Shown: positions 8,427 to 17,405, counted from the stretch's first letter. The stretch is 64,000 nt of DNA from Variovorax sp. J22P240 (GCF_030316855.1 NZ_JASZYR010000001.1:1054001-1118000); one strand, 5' to 3'. Notes: generated by a model not told the origin, from the letters alone. Made by a program: numbers and translations.

Positions 8427-9758
8427 GTGAGCCAACCTGTGCCCGCCCCCGTGCCTACCCACCAGCAAATCGCCCTGATCGGCGCCGGCCCGTCGGGGCT
8501 TGCCGGCGCACGCAATCTGCAGAAGCTCGGCATCCCTTTCCAGGGCTTCGAGGCCTACGAAGACGTCGGGGGGCTGTGGAACATCGGCAATCCGCGCAGC
8601 ACGGTGTACCAATCGGCCCACCTGATCTCGTCCAAGCGGACGACGGAGTTCGCCGAGTTTCCGATGGCAGACGAGGTGGCCGACTATCCGAGCCACGCCG
8701 AGCTGCGCCGCTATTTCAGCGACTTCGCGGACCACTTCGATCTGCGCCGGCACTTCCGCTTCGCAACGAGAGTGCTGCGCGTGGAGCCCGTGACGGAGAA
8801 CGCCGCGACCCTGTGGCGCGTGAGCGTCGACACTGGCGGTGGCCGCATCGAGACGGCCGACTACAAGGGCGTGATCATCGCCAACGGCACTTTGTCCGAG
8901 CCGAGCATGCCGCGCTTCGAAGGCCGCTTCAACGGCGAGCTGCGGCACACCTCCGCCTACAAGCATGCGAGCCTTTTCCAGGACAAGCGCGTGCTCGTGG
9001 TCGGCGCCGGCAACAGCGGCTGCGACATCGCGGTCGATGCCGTGCACTACGCGAAGAGCGTCGATATCTCGGTGCGCCGCGGCTACTACTTCGTGCCCAA
9101 GTACATCTTCGGCAAGCCGGCCGACACGCTCGGCGGCAAGCGGCCGCTGCCCGCGTGGATCAAGCAGCGGCTCGATGCCAAGGTGCTGCAATGGTTCACC
9201 GGCGACCCCGTGCGCTTCGGCTTCCCCAAGCCGGACTACCGCATGTACGAATCGCATCCGGTCGTGAATTCACTGGTGCTGCATCACATCGGCCACGGCG
9301 ACATCGGCGTGCGCGCCGACATCGCGCGGCTGGACGGCGACACCGTGCATTTCAAGGACGGTACCTCCCGCGACTACGACCTCATCCTCTGTGCAACGGG
9401 CTACAAGCTGCACTACCCCTTCATCGACCGCACCTGGCTCAACTGGCAGGGCATGGCGCCGAAGCTCTACCTGAACATCTTCGCCCCGGGCTTCGACAAC
9501 CTGGCCGTGCTCGGGATGATCGAGGCCAGCGGCATCGGCTGGCAGGGCCGCTACGAGCAGGCCGAACTGGTCGCACGCTACTTCAAGGCGCAGTCACAGG
9601 GCCGGCCGCAGGCGGCGGCGCTCAGGGAAGCCAAGGCGGGCCCGACGCCCGATCTCTCCGGCGGCTATAAGTACCTGAAGCTGGAGCGGATGGCCTACTA
9701 CGTCAACAAGGACAGCTACCGTCGCGCCGTGCGCGAAGCGTCCGCCGCGCTGGCCTGA
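8427..9758 (+). CDS. Flavin-containing monooxygenase (FMO-type)
   Basis: This 443-residue class B flavoprotein monooxygenase has an FAD-binding GAGPSG (19-24), the FMO signature FNGELRHTSAY (168-178, matching FxGxxxHxxxY) and a second nucleotide loop GAGNSG (193-198) for NADPH. It ends with the family ATG motif (LCATGYKLHYPF). Such enzymes insert oxygen into ketones (Baeyer-Villiger type) or N and S centres. The start is GTG. It sits 34 bases after the SDR gene and 26 before a symporter, which together suggest uptake and oxidative breakdown of a carboxylated compound. Confidence 0.92.
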   Translation: MSQPVPAPVPTHQQIALIGAGPSGLAGARNLQKLGIPFQGFEAYEDVGGLWNIGNPRSTVYQSAHLISSKRTTEFAEFPMADEVADYPSHAELRRYFSDFADHFDLRRHFRFATRVLRVEPVTENAATLWRVSVDTGGGRIETADYKGVIIANGTLSEPSMPRFEGRFNGELRHTSAYKHASLFQDKRVLVVGAGNSGCDIAVDAVHYAKSVDISVRRGYYFVPKYIFGKPADTLGGKRPLPAWIKQRLDAKVLQWFTGDPVRFGFPKPDYRMYESHPVVNSLVLHHIGHGDIGVRADIARLDGDTVHFKDGTSRDYDLILCATGYKLHYPFIDRTWLNWQGMAPKLYLNIFAPGFDNLAVLGMIEASGIGWQGRYEQAELVARYFKAQSQGRPQAAALREAKAGPTPDLSGGYKYLKLERMAYYVNKDSYRRAVREASAALA

Positions 9759-9784
9759 ACAACGCAGCCACAAAGAAACGTCTC

Positions 9785-10711
9785 ATGCTCCCGCTTCCCG
9801 TCGACGAGATTCGCCTCAACTTCAATCCGGCATCGCTGGTCCTGCTCAATGCGGTGCTCGGCTTCCTGATGTTCGGCATTGCGCTGGACACGCGCATCGA
9901 GGACTTCAAGCGCGTGATGCGCATGCCGGTGGCAATGGCGGTCGGCATCGCCGCGCAGTTCATCGTGCTGCCTGCCGTCACCTTCGGGCTCACGCTGGTG
10001 CTGCAGCCGGCGCCGAGCATCGCGCTGGGGATGATCCTCGTCGCGTGCTGCCCGCCGGGCAACGTGTCGAACATCCTCACGCACCGTGCGGGGGGCAACG
10101 TGGCGCTGTCGGTGTCGATGACGGCGATCTCGAACCTCATCTCGATCGTCGTGATGCCGCTCAACTTCGCGTTCTGGGGCGGCATTCATCCGACGGCGGC
10201 ACCGCTGCTCAAGACCATCGCGCTCAATCCGGGCGAAATGGTGATGCACATCGTGGCGATCATCGGTGCGCCCTTCGTCATCGGGCTTGCTTTCTCGCAC
10301 TACCTGCCTGCGCTCACGAATCGCATCAAGAGGCCGGCGCGCATCCTGAGCTTCGTCTGCCTGATCGGATTCATCCTGGCGGCGATCGCAGGCAACTGGC
10401 GCTACTTCCTCGACTACGTGAGCCTCGTGCTGCTCGCCGTGGTGCTGCACGACGCGCTGGCCTTTGCCACCGGCTACGCCTGCGCGACCGCAACGGGGCT
10501 GGCGGAATACGACCGGCGCGCAGTCAGCTTCGAGGTCGGCATCCGCAACGCGGGCCTCGGCCTAGTGCTGATCTTCAGTTTCTTCGGCGGGCTCGGCGGC
10601 ATGGCGGTCGTCGCCGGCGTCTGGGGCTTCTGGGACATCGTCGCGGGCCTCGGGCTCGCCGCATGGTGGGCGCGCCGCCCCCTTTCCTCACCGGCCGCGC
10701 GTTCGGCCTGA
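9785..10711 (+). CDS. Bile acid:sodium symporter family (BASS) transporter
   Basis: This 308-residue membrane protein has about nine or ten hydrophobic segments. The family-specific Na+/substrate region is visible as ACCPPGNVSNILTHRAGGN, and a second one as FEVGIRNAGLGLVLIF. BASS proteins cotransport sodium with bile acids, pyruvate, pantothenate or other organic acids in bacteria and plastids. Placement between a monooxygenase and an epimerase suggests it imports the substrate of this operon, probably an organic anion. Confidence 0.9.
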   Translation: MLPLPVDEIRLNFNPASLVLLNAVLGFLMFGIALDTRIEDFKRVMRMPVAMAVGIAAQFIVLPAVTFGLTLVLQPAPSIALGMILVACCPPGNVSNILTHRAGGNVALSVSMTAISNLISIVVMPLNFAFWGGIHPTAAPLLKTIALNPGEMVMHIVAIIGAPFVIGLAFSHYLPALTNRIKRPARILSFVCLIGFILAAIAGNWRYFLDYVSLVLLAVVLHDALAFATGYACATATGLAEYDRRAVSFEVGIRNAGLGLVLIFSFFGGLGGMAVVAGVWGFWDIVAGLGLAAWWARRPLSSPAARSA

Positions 10712-10714
10712 ATC

Positions 10715-11719
10715 ATGGATGTTTCCCTGCCCTTCGCGGCGCGCCGGGTGCTCGTCACCGGCGCCGACGGTTTTCTCGGCCGCACGGTGGTGGCTGCTCT
10801 GGCCCAGTTGCCCGATCTCGATTGCGTGGTGGCGCTGGACGTCCGTGACGTACCCGCCTCCCGCCGCGTGCACGGCGTAACTTATGCCGTGCAGGACGTG
10901 CGCGCACCGGAGCTGCGCACGACACTGGCCGAACACGCCATCGACTCGGTCGTCCACCTCGCCTCGATCGTGACGCCGGGGCCCGGCAGCACGCGCGCGT
11001 TCGAATATTCGGTGGACGTCCTCGGCACACGCAACGTGCTCGAGGTCTGCGTTGCGCAAGGCGTGCAGCACATCGTGGTGTCGTCGAGCGGCGCGGCCTA
11101 TGGCTACCACGCCGACAACCCGCCGTGGATCGACGAGAACGACGCATTGCGCGGCAACCAGGCCTTTGCCTACGCGCATCACAAACGGCTCGTCGAGGAA
11201 ATGCTCGCCGACTACCGCACCTCGCATCCTGTGCTGCGCCAGACGGTGTTGCGCATCGGCACCATCCTCGGCAGCAACGTGCACAACCAGATCACGGCGC
11301 TCTTCGACAAGCCTCGCATCCTGGCGATCCGCGGCAGCGACAGCCCTTTCGTCTTCATCTGGGACGAGGATGTGACAGGCTGCGTCATCCACGCGATCAC
11401 CACCGGGCGCGACGGCTGCTTCAACGTCGCAGGCGACGGCGCGCTCACGCTGTCGCAGATCGCCGCGATCCTTCGCAAGCCGATGCTGGTGCTGCCGGCA
11501 TCGCTTCTGAGATTGGCCCTCGCGATCGGATCGCGACTCGGAATCAGCCGCTATGGGCCCGAGCAGCTCGATTTCCTGCGTTATCGGCCGGTACTGTCCA
11601 ACGCCCGGCTGAAGTCGGAGTTCGGCTACGTGCCGCGCAAGACCAGCCTGGAAGCCTTCCTCGCTTTCAAGGCCGCGCGCTGTGGCCGGGCTTCGCGACC
11701 CGGTCAGGTCCTCGCATGA
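10715..11719 (+). CDS. NAD-dependent epimerase/dehydratase family protein
   Basis: This 334-residue extended SDR has the cofactor loop TGADGFLG (15-22), the serine stretch SSSG near 123-126 and the catalytic YxxxK as Tyr153/Lys157 (YAHHK). The family covers sugar-nucleotide epimerases, 3-beta-hydroxysteroid dehydrogenases and similar enzymes. In this catabolic-looking operon an alcohol dehydrogenase or isomerase role is more likely than sugar nucleotide work, but this is inference. Its start follows the symporter stop by three bases and its stop overlaps the next start (ATGA). Confidence 0.88.
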   Translation: MDVSLPFAARRVLVTGADGFLGRTVVAALAQLPDLDCVVALDVRDVPASRRVHGVTYAVQDVRAPELRTTLAEHAIDSVVHLASIVTPGPGSTRAFEYSVDVLGTRNVLEVCVAQGVQHIVVSSSGAAYGYHADNPPWIDENDALRGNQAFAYAHHKRLVEEMLADYRTSHPVLRQTVLRIGTILGSNVHNQITALFDKPRILAIRGSDSPFVFIWDEDVTGCVIHAITTGRDGCFNVAGDGALTLSQIAAILRKPMLVLPASLLRLALAIGSRLGISRYGPEQLDFLRYRPVLSNARLKSEFGYVPRKTSLEAFLAFKAARCGRASRPGQVLA

Positions 11720-12645
11720 CGGCGCCGACCAGCCTCAGCCGGGCCGACTTCGGCCGCGCCATGAGCGTCGTGCTGATCTGGGGCCTGAACTTCGTCGTCA
11801 TGAAGCTGGGCCTGCGCGACCTGAGCCCGATGCTGCTCGGCGCCCTGCGATTCGCCGCGGCCGCCTTGCCGCTGATCCTCTTCGTGCGCCGGCCGGCGCT
11901 GCCCTGGCGCTTTCTCGCGGCCTACGGGCTCGCACAGGGCCTGGGTCAGTTCGGGCTGCTCTTCCTCGGCTTGCAACTCGGCATGACGGCGGGCATGGCA
12001 TCGGTCGTGATGCAGACGCAGGCCTTCTTCACCCTGCTGTTGGCGGCGCCGCTCCTGGGCGAACGGGCGCGCCCGACCCAGTGGCTCGGCCTCTCCGTGG
12101 CGCTCGCCGGCCTGGTCGTGATCGCCATGGCGCACGGCGACGGGCCAGGGCAGATGACGCTGATCGGCTTCGTGCTCACGCTGTCGGCCGCCTTCATGTG
12201 GGCCTCCTCCAACATCGTGGTGCGCTTCGCTGTGCGCACGGCGCCGGCCTACGACCCTTTAGGCTTCATCGTGTGGAGCAGCCTGTTTCCGATCATTCCC
12301 TTCACCCTGTTCGCGCTGGCGCTCGATGGACCTGCGAAGGTGATGCATCAGCTCGCCGGGCTGGACCAGCGCGCTGTGTCGGCGGTGCTCTTCCTCGCGT
12401 GGTTCGCGACACTGCTCGCCTACACGCTGTGGACCCGCCTGCTTCAGCGCCATCCCGCGGGCCGCGTGGTGCCCTTCTCGCTGCTCGTGCCGGTCGTCGG
12501 GCTGGCCGCGGCGGCGGTGTGCTTCGGCGAACGGCCGAGCCCGGCGCAGTGGGTCGGCACTGCGGCAGTGCTGCTCGGGCTGGTGATCAACCAGGGCCTC
12601 GCTACGCGCGCGGTGGCGTGGCTGCGGGCGCCGCAGAGCGTCTGA
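11716..12645 (+). CDS. eamA: EamA-family exporter, O-acetylserine/cysteine exporter-like
   Basis: This 309-residue inner-membrane protein has ten predicted helices in two EamA repeats. It shares with E. coli EamA (YdeD) the phrases IWGLNFVVMKLGL, MASVVMQTQAFFTLLL and SLLVPVVGLA as I remember that protein, so a cysteine/O-acetylserine or general metabolite export role is plausible. The ATG overlaps the stop of the epimerase gene by four bases, so translation is coupled and the protein belongs to the same operon. An export role for a pathway intermediate cannot be excluded. Confidence 0.85.
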   Translation: MTAPTSLSRADFGRAMSVVLIWGLNFVVMKLGLRDLSPMLLGALRFAAAALPLILFVRRPALPWRFLAAYGLAQGLGQFGLLFLGLQLGMTAGMASVVMQTQAFFTLLLAAPLLGERARPTQWLGLSVALAGLVVIAMAHGDGPGQMTLIGFVLTLSAAFMWASSNIVVRFAVRTAPAYDPLGFIVWSSLFPIIPFTLFALALDGPAKVMHQLAGLDQRAVSAVLFLAWFATLLAYTLWTRLLQRHPAGRVVPFSLLVPVVGLAAAAVCFGERPSPAQWVGTAAVLLGLVINQGLATRAVAWLRAPQSV

Positions 12646-12653
12646 GGCTCTCG

Positions 12654-12676
12654 CAAGGCGCTAGCGCTGCGCCTTG
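12654..12676. terminator. Hairpin between convergent genes
   Basis: CAAGGCGC and GCGCCTTG form a perfect 8-base stem with a 7-base loop, spanning the stop codon of the leftward SDR gene and lying 9 bases after the rightward eamA-like gene. There is no T-run, so termination strength is doubtful. Confidence 0.4.
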
Positions 12677-13563
12677 TCCTTCTGGTTCTGCGCCTCGATG
12701 CGCTCGCGCGCGGCCAGCCAGTCGGCATCGCTCCACTGCCGCAGCTCGTAGAAGTTGCCACCGGTCGCGAGCGCCCCGGCACCATCCATCATGATGCTCT
12801 GGCCCGTAAGCCAATCGCACTGGCCGCGCGCCATCAGGAAGGCGGCCAGGTTCTGCAGCTCGCTCATCATTCCGGTGCGCGCCATCGGGTTCAGCGCCTT
12901 GCTGCGTGCGCCGGGCTCCTCGCCCGGGTTCAGGCGCTTGCTCATGCCTTCGGTCGGAATCTCGCCAGGGCCGACCGCGTTGAGCCGGATGCCGAAACGA
13001 GCCCACTCGACCGCGAGCGACTTGGTCATCACCTCGATGCCCGCCTTGCTCATGGCCGATGGCACCACATAGGGGCTGCCGTTGTCGACCCAGGTCACGA
13101 TGATGCTCATCACGCTGCGGTACGGATCGCCGGCCTTCCACTTTCCTTCCTTGGCCTCCGCGACCCAGCGCTTTCCGACCGCCTGCGTGACGTAGAAGCT
13201 GCCGTGGAAGACGATGTTGGCAACCGCATCGAAGGCGCGCGGCGACAGGGCCTCCGTCGGCGAGACGAAGTTGCCCGCCGCGTTGTTGATGAGCCCCGTC
13301 AGCCCGCCCGACTGCCAGAGGCTCTCGACCATTTCATCCACCGCCTGCGCGTTTCGGATGTCGACGCCGAAGGTGTCGATGCGCCGCTCCGGAAACTGCT
13401 TGCGCCATTCGGCGGCGGTGTCCTCGCAGACGCTCTGCCGGCGGCCGCAGATCGCGACATCTGCGCCCAGGCCGAGGAAGCGTTCGGCCATCGCGCGGCC
13501 GAGGCCGGTGCCGCCGCCCGTCACGAGGATGCGCTGGCCGGCCATGAGATCGGTTTGGAACAT
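12661..13563 (-). CDS. SDR family oxidoreductase, 2,4-dienoyl-CoA reductase-like
   Basis: This 300-residue SDR has the cofactor loop TGGGTGLG (in LVTGGGTGLGRAMAERFLGLG), INNAAGNF, and a C-terminal part (MARTGMMSELQNLAAFL, then SIMMDGAGAL) that resembles peroxisomal-type 2,4-dienoyl-CoA reductases. The usual SDR Tyr-x3-Lys is replaced here: the segment reads YVVPSAMSKAGIEVM, as in dienoyl-CoA reductases that use a different tyrosine. The substrate is likely an unsaturated acyl-CoA. The start is supported by AAGGAG a few bases upstream. It diverges from the CaiB-like gene, and the two may act on the same acyl-CoA pathway. Confidence 0.85.
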   Translation of the reverse strand: MFQTDLMAGQRILVTGGGTGLGRAMAERFLGLGADVAICGRRQSVCEDTAAEWRKQFPERRIDTFGVDIRNAQAVDEMVESLWQSGGLTGLINNAAGNFVSPTEALSPRAFDAVANIVFHGSFYVTQAVGKRWVAEAKEGKWKAGDPYRSVMSIIVTWVDNGSPYVVPSAMSKAGIEVMTKSLAVEWARFGIRLNAVGPGEIPTEGMSKRLNPGEEPGARSKALNPMARTGMMSELQNLAAFLMARGQCDWLTGQSIMMDGAGALATGGNFYELRQWSDADWLAARERIEAQNQKDKAQR

Positions 13564-13667
13564 GAGGGTCTCCTTGTCTTGGTGTGGAACAGGCTTTGCA
13601 AGCCGCATCGTAGAGCGCCAGACGCAAGCCGGTAAGCTCCCAAGGTGACACGACAAGGATCCGACCC

Positions 13668-14558
13668 ATGCCGACCACCACTTCAGCCCCTGCTTCCGAC
13701 ACCGCATTCGCACCGCTGGCCGGTGTCCGCGTGCTGAGCCTGGCGCTCAATCTGCCCGGGCCTGCCGCACTGATGCGCTGTCGCGCCATGGGCGCCACGT
13801 GCACCAAGCTCGAGCCGCCGTCGGGCGACCCGATGGGCCACTACAACCGGACCGCCTACGCCGCGCTGCACGAGGGCGTGAAGGTCGAGGTCGCCGACCT
13901 CAAGACCGAGGCCGGGCAGCAGCATCTGCATCGCGTGCTCGAAGAGACCGACGTGCTGCTGACCTCCTTCAGGCCGTCGGCGCTCGCCAAGCTGGGCCTG
14001 GGTTGGGAGGCGCTGCGTGCGCGGCATCCAATGCTTTCGCAGGTCGCCATCGTCGGCGCGCCTGCCGAGCGCGCCGAGGAGCCTGGCCACGACCTGACCT
14101 ATCTCGCCGAGAGCGGGCTGATCACCGGCACGGAACTGCCACCCACGCTGTACGCCGACATGGGCGGCGCGCTGCTCGCGAGCGAAGCGGTGTTGACAGC
14201 GGCGCTGCGCAACACCGCGGCCAACGCAACGGGCATCTACCTGGAGATCGCGCTCAATGCCGCCGCCGACTGGCTGGCGCTGCCGCGCACCTGGGGCCTG
14301 ACGACGCCCACGGGCGCGGTCGGCGGCGCCCATGCGGGCTACCGCGTCTACCCCTGCGTCGATGGACGCGTGGCGGTCGCCGCGCTGGAGCCGCACTTCG
14401 CGACCCGCCTGTGCGAGATGGCGGGCCTTGCATCGACGGACATGGCCGCCGCCGAAACCCATGAGGCGATCGCGCGCTGGATCGGCACCCGCACGCGCGC
14501 TCAACTCGACACGATGGCCCGCGAACGGGACGTGCCGCTGCTCACCCTCGAAACGTGA
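13668..14558 (+). CDS. CaiB/BaiF CoA-transferase family protein, alpha-methylacyl-CoA racemase-like
   Basis: This 296-residue family III protein is short for a CoA-transferase (about 400) and nearer the racemase branch. The three catalytic residues of mycobacterial racemase MCR can be placed: His141 (GHDLTYLAESG), Asp164 (ADMGGALL) and Glu241 (LEPHF). MCR uses them to epimerise the 2-methyl carbon of branched acyl-CoAs before beta-oxidation. The C-terminus is slightly shorter than in characterised racemases. It diverges from a dienoyl-CoA reductase-like SDR across about 100 bases. Confidence 0.85.
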   Translation: MPTTTSAPASDTAFAPLAGVRVLSLALNLPGPAALMRCRAMGATCTKLEPPSGDPMGHYNRTAYAALHEGVKVEVADLKTEAGQQHLHRVLEETDVLLTSFRPSALAKLGLGWEALRARHPMLSQVAIVGAPAERAEEPGHDLTYLAESGLITGTELPPTLYADMGGALLASEAVLTAALRNTAANATGIYLEIALNAAADWLALPRTWGLTTPTGAVGGAHAGYRVYPCVDGRVAVAALEPHFATRLCEMAGLASTDMAAAETHEAIARWIGTRTRAQLDTMARERDVPLLTLET

Positions 14559-14615
14559 TGAGCGGCTCCTCCTGCGCGGGCACGGTGGACCTGGACGTGG
14601 GAAGGGTATGGGCCG

Positions 14616-14927
14616 CTAGCCCCACGTTGGAAGGCTCCTCAAGGCATCGTTCGGTCGGCCGACAATATCGACGCCGGTGATGCCGCTGCCACCGGGCAAG
14701 AGTTCAACGTCGCAGACGATTTCCCAGTCATGGCTTTCGGTGCGCCGGGCAAGGCAGACCTCCTCGCCGGCAGCAAGGAGACCGACGCAATCCCCGATGC
14801 TGATCCGTTGGACCGCGCCAAGCGCGAATTCGGTCGAGCCGAACTCCTTTTCCACGACCGCATGAATGGCCACGAGATCGATCTTGTCGCCGCTGCAGTG
14901 AACAGCAGTAATTGCATGCTGGGCCAT
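14616..14927 (-). CDS. Hypothetical protein
   Basis: This is a 103-residue protein beginning MAQHAITAVHCSGDKIDLVA and containing LLAAGEEVCLARRTESHDWE. I do not recognise the family. It is predicted to be soluble and cytosolic, with no signal peptide or membrane segment and alternating hydrophobic patches suggesting a beta-rich fold. The ATG has GGAGG eight bases upstream, which supports this start over the longer upstream frame. It lies between the convergent racemase-like gene and the divergent SixA-like gene, with no clear partner. Confidence 0.7.
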   Translation of the reverse strand: MAQHAITAVHCSGDKIDLVAIHAVVEKEFGSTEFALGAVQRISIGDCVGLLAAGEEVCLARRTESHDWEIVCDVELLPGGSGITGVDIVGRPNDALRSLPTWG

Positions 14928-15062
14928 TACGCTACCTCCGTTCGTGGAACGCCTAGTATGGCTGCGGCGGCCGTCCGTGTCAGTCTGCCTACTGAAGACG
15001 TGGATACGACACTCCGCCATCCCTCATGGAGAGGTAGAGTCGGGCGAGAAGGGAAGCTGATC

Positions 15063-15548
15063 GTGAAAACACTGTTCCTGGTACGGCATGCCAAATCGAG
15101 TCGCGACGATCCGTCCTTGTCCGACCGGGAGCGATCCCTGGACGATCGAGGCCGGCAGGATGCGCCCACGATGGGCAAGCGCCTCGGCAAGCGTGGAGTG
15201 AAGCCCGATCTGCTCGTGTCGAGCCCGGCGCGGCGAGCGCTGACGACGGCGCAGCTCATCGCGGACGAGATCGGCTGCCAACGCAAGGACATCGTCGTCA
15301 ATGAACGGCTCTACGCAAGCAGCCCTGACGACCTGCTTGCCGTCGTCCGCGCGCTGGATGACAGGCTCGACGGCGTGATGCTCTTCGGTCACAACCCCGA
15401 GTTCACCCACCTCGCGCACCGGCTGTCGAGCAAGATCGTCGACATGCCCACATGCGCCGTCGCCGAGTTCCACTTCGACACCAGGGCGTGGGCGGCTGTC
15501 GGCGAGACGGACCCGGTGAAGGTCAAGCTGGATGCGCCGAAGAAGTAG
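15063..15548 (+). CDS. SixA-type histidine phosphatase
   Basis: This 161-residue small phosphatase of the histidine phosphatase superfamily has the catalytic RHA at 8-10 (LFLVRHAKSS), the Arg-containing SSPARRALTTAQ segment and the second catalytic His in LFGHNPEFT. SixA removes phosphate from phosphohistidine on ArcB or PTS-Ntr proteins in E. coli; the present protein is of similar size. The start is GTG with a weak AAGGGAAG site. The frame is open much further upstream but that part overlaps the hypothetical gene. It converges with another histidine phosphatase gene after 7 bases. Confidence 0.85.
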   Translation: MKTLFLVRHAKSSRDDPSLSDRERSLDDRGRQDAPTMGKRLGKRGVKPDLLVSSPARRALTTAQLIADEIGCQRKDIVVNERLYASSPDDLLAVVRALDDRLDGVMLFGHNPEFTHLAHRLSSKIVDMPTCAVAEFHFDTRAWAAVGETDPVKVKLDAPKK

Positions 15549-15555
15549 ATCGGCT

Positions 15556-16113
15556 TCAACCGAAGTCGCTGCGGCCCAGCACCCTGCCCTCCGGCCCGAC
15601 GATCACGGCTTCGCCCATCGCAACCGATTCGCCGGTGAAAGCACCGATGTTCACCTGATGGGTGACCCAGACCTCGAAAGCGCCTGCCGGAATGCGCGTC
15701 AGCGCATCCAGCAACACCTGCCGTCGCCCTCCCGCGTCGGCCGAACGGCCAAAGGTCGAGTCGAGCGGGGCCCAATGCACGTGAGTGCCGAATGCGAGGT
15801 CCGCCGTATCCCTGCATCGACACCATGCGCTCGATCGCACCGCCGTCGGCTTGAGTGCGCGGGCCTTGAACCATTCGCCTGCTGCGCTGGCCTGCGTGCG
15901 CCCCTCCATGCTCAGGTTGCGCTGACTGCTGCACACGCCGAGCCTGAACCCCGGCGGGTCTCCGACGCCGGGCGTGGTCTGGGCATGTCGCCAGAGCACC
16001 ACGCAGCCCCCGGCACGAATCTGCGCAGCCACCGCATCGTCCGCTGACAGTGCGCGGGCGCTGGCGAGCGCGAATGCCAGCACGGAAAAGCTTCGCCGGG
16101 TGATGTATGTCAC
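15556..16113 (-). CDS. Exported histidine phosphatase family protein
   Basis: This 185-residue protein starts with a signal-like stretch (YITRRSFSVLAFALASARAL) whose paired arginines suggest Tat export. The catalytic histidine sits in VVLWRHAQTTPG and the second in VWVTHQVNIGAF, which places it in the phosphoglycerate mutase/phytase superfamily in the periplasm. The start is GTG with AAGGAG eight bases upstream, and it overlaps the stop of the carrier gene by four bases (GTGA), so the two are translationally coupled. A periplasmic phosphatase beside a nucleotide-carrier-like protein suggests phosphate ester handling. The actual substrate is unknown. Confidence 0.83.
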   Translation of the reverse strand: MTYITRRSFSVLAFALASARALSADDAVAAQIRAGGCVVLWRHAQTTPGVGDPPGFRLGVCSSQRNLSMEGRTQASAAGEWFKARALKPTAVRSSAWCRCRDTADLAFGTHVHWAPLDSTFGRSADAGGRRQVLLDALTRIPAGAFEVWVTHQVNIGAFTGESVAMGEAVIVGPEGRVLGRSDFG

Positions 16114-17405
16114 GTCGGTTCTCCTTGCACGGTGGGGGCATCGTCCAGAGCGGCACGTCGCTCCTGCATGCGCCCCAGCGTCGCCGACAGGATGAGCCAC
16201 GCGAGCACCACCGGCACCGCGCACAACGCGATCGCGCCAATCTTGAGTCCGGCAGCGTGCAGCACGTCGTAGACCCACCCGTAGAGCGCATCGGAGCCCC
16301 GGTAGACGACGACGTCGATCAGGTTCTTGGCCTTGTATTTCTCCTCGCGCCCGACGACGGTGAAGAACACCTGCCGCGCCGGATTGGCAATGGCGAAGTT
16401 CATCCATCGCTGAGCGACCTGGAAGACGACGATCACCGCCAGGGTTGGCGTCATCGCCAGCGCGAAAAAGCCGATGACATAGACCGCCGGCAGCGCACCC
16501 GCCGCCACGCCGGTGCCGAAGCGTTGGAGAAACCGGCCGGTGGCAAACACCTGCGTCGCCAGCGTGAGCAGCCCCACGGCCAGGTCGATGCTCGCGAACA
16601 CCCGCGTTTGCGCCCCGGCGCCCTGCACGGTGGCGGATACCACGTTCGCCTGCGCGAAGTAGAGCATCGTGGCGCCGAAGGACAGCAGGCTCACCCACGC
16701 GGCAACGCCGATCAGGTAGGGCGAGCGGAACAGGCCCCACAACCCGGCAAGGGCGCTGCCGCCCACACGAGACGCGTCGTGCCGGTGGCCCGGGTTCACG
16801 CCCGCGCTGCGTTCCAGCCGATGCGCGCAGAACACCGCGATCTCTAGAAACACGATGGCCGCGATCAGCAGGTTGTGCGGCCCCAGCGGCACCGACAGCG
16901 CGATGGTGATGGCAGGCCCCAGCAGCGCGCCCGCCGTTCCACCCGCACCGATGAAGCCGAACAGGCGCTTGCCCTGCTCGCTCGTGAAGAGATCGGCCAT
17001 GAAGGACCAGAACACCGCGACCGCGAACAGGTTGAAGACGCTGACCCACACGAAGAACACGCGCGCCACGATCACCGGCTCGACATCGAGCGCCAGCAGC
17101 ACCCAGAACACCGCGAGGTTGGCGACGAAGAAGTGATAGACGATGGGGATGAACCTGGCGCGCGGCAGCCGCGCCACCAGCATGCCGTAGAGCGGCTGCG
17201 CGACCAGCAGCGTCACGAAAGTGGCAGTGAAGAGCCAGGGCAGCGCCCGCGTGCCGCCGGCGATGCCCATCTGGTCACGCAGTGGCCGCAGCACGTAGTA
17301 ACCCGCCAGCAGCGCGAAGAAGTAGCCGAAGGACCAAAGCGCCGCCGCCGACTCCTGCGGCGTGGCCGGAACTGCACGTCGCAGCCAGCGCTCGGCCGCC
17401 GTCAT
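16110..17405 (-). CDS. NTP/NDP exchange transporter-like membrane protein (TLC/MFS-related)
   Basis: This 431-residue protein has about 12 transmembrane helices. The N-terminal helix region reads GYYVLRPLRDQMGIAGG, a phrase shared by bacterial proteins related to the ATP/ADP translocases of Rickettsia and Chlamydia, and the later segment FWSFMADLFTSEQGKRLFGF fits the same group. True translocases exchange cytosolic and external nucleotides; free-living homologues have no proven substrate. It overlaps both neighbours by four bases, an exported NAD(P)-binding protein upstream and an exported phosphatase downstream. The frame is open far upstream, but the real start is the ATG at 17405. Confidence 0.75.
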   Translation of the reverse strand: MTAAERWLRRAVPATPQESAAALWSFGYFFALLAGYYVLRPLRDQMGIAGGTRALPWLFTATFVTLLVAQPLYGMLVARLPRARFIPIVYHFFVANLAVFWVLLALDVEPVIVARVFFVWVSVFNLFAVAVFWSFMADLFTSEQGKRLFGFIGAGGTAGALLGPAITIALSVPLGPHNLLIAAIVFLEIAVFCAHRLERSAGVNPGHRHDASRVGGSALAGLWGLFRSPYLIGVAAWVSLLSFGATMLYFAQANVVSATVQGAGAQTRVFASIDLAVGLLTLATQVFATGRFLQRFGTGVAAGALPAVYVIGFFALAMTPTLAVIVVFQVAQRWMNFAIANPARQVFFTVVGREEKYKAKNLIDVVVYRGSDALYGWVYDVLHAAGLKIGAIALCAVPVVLAWLILSATLGRMQERRAALDDAPTVQGEPT

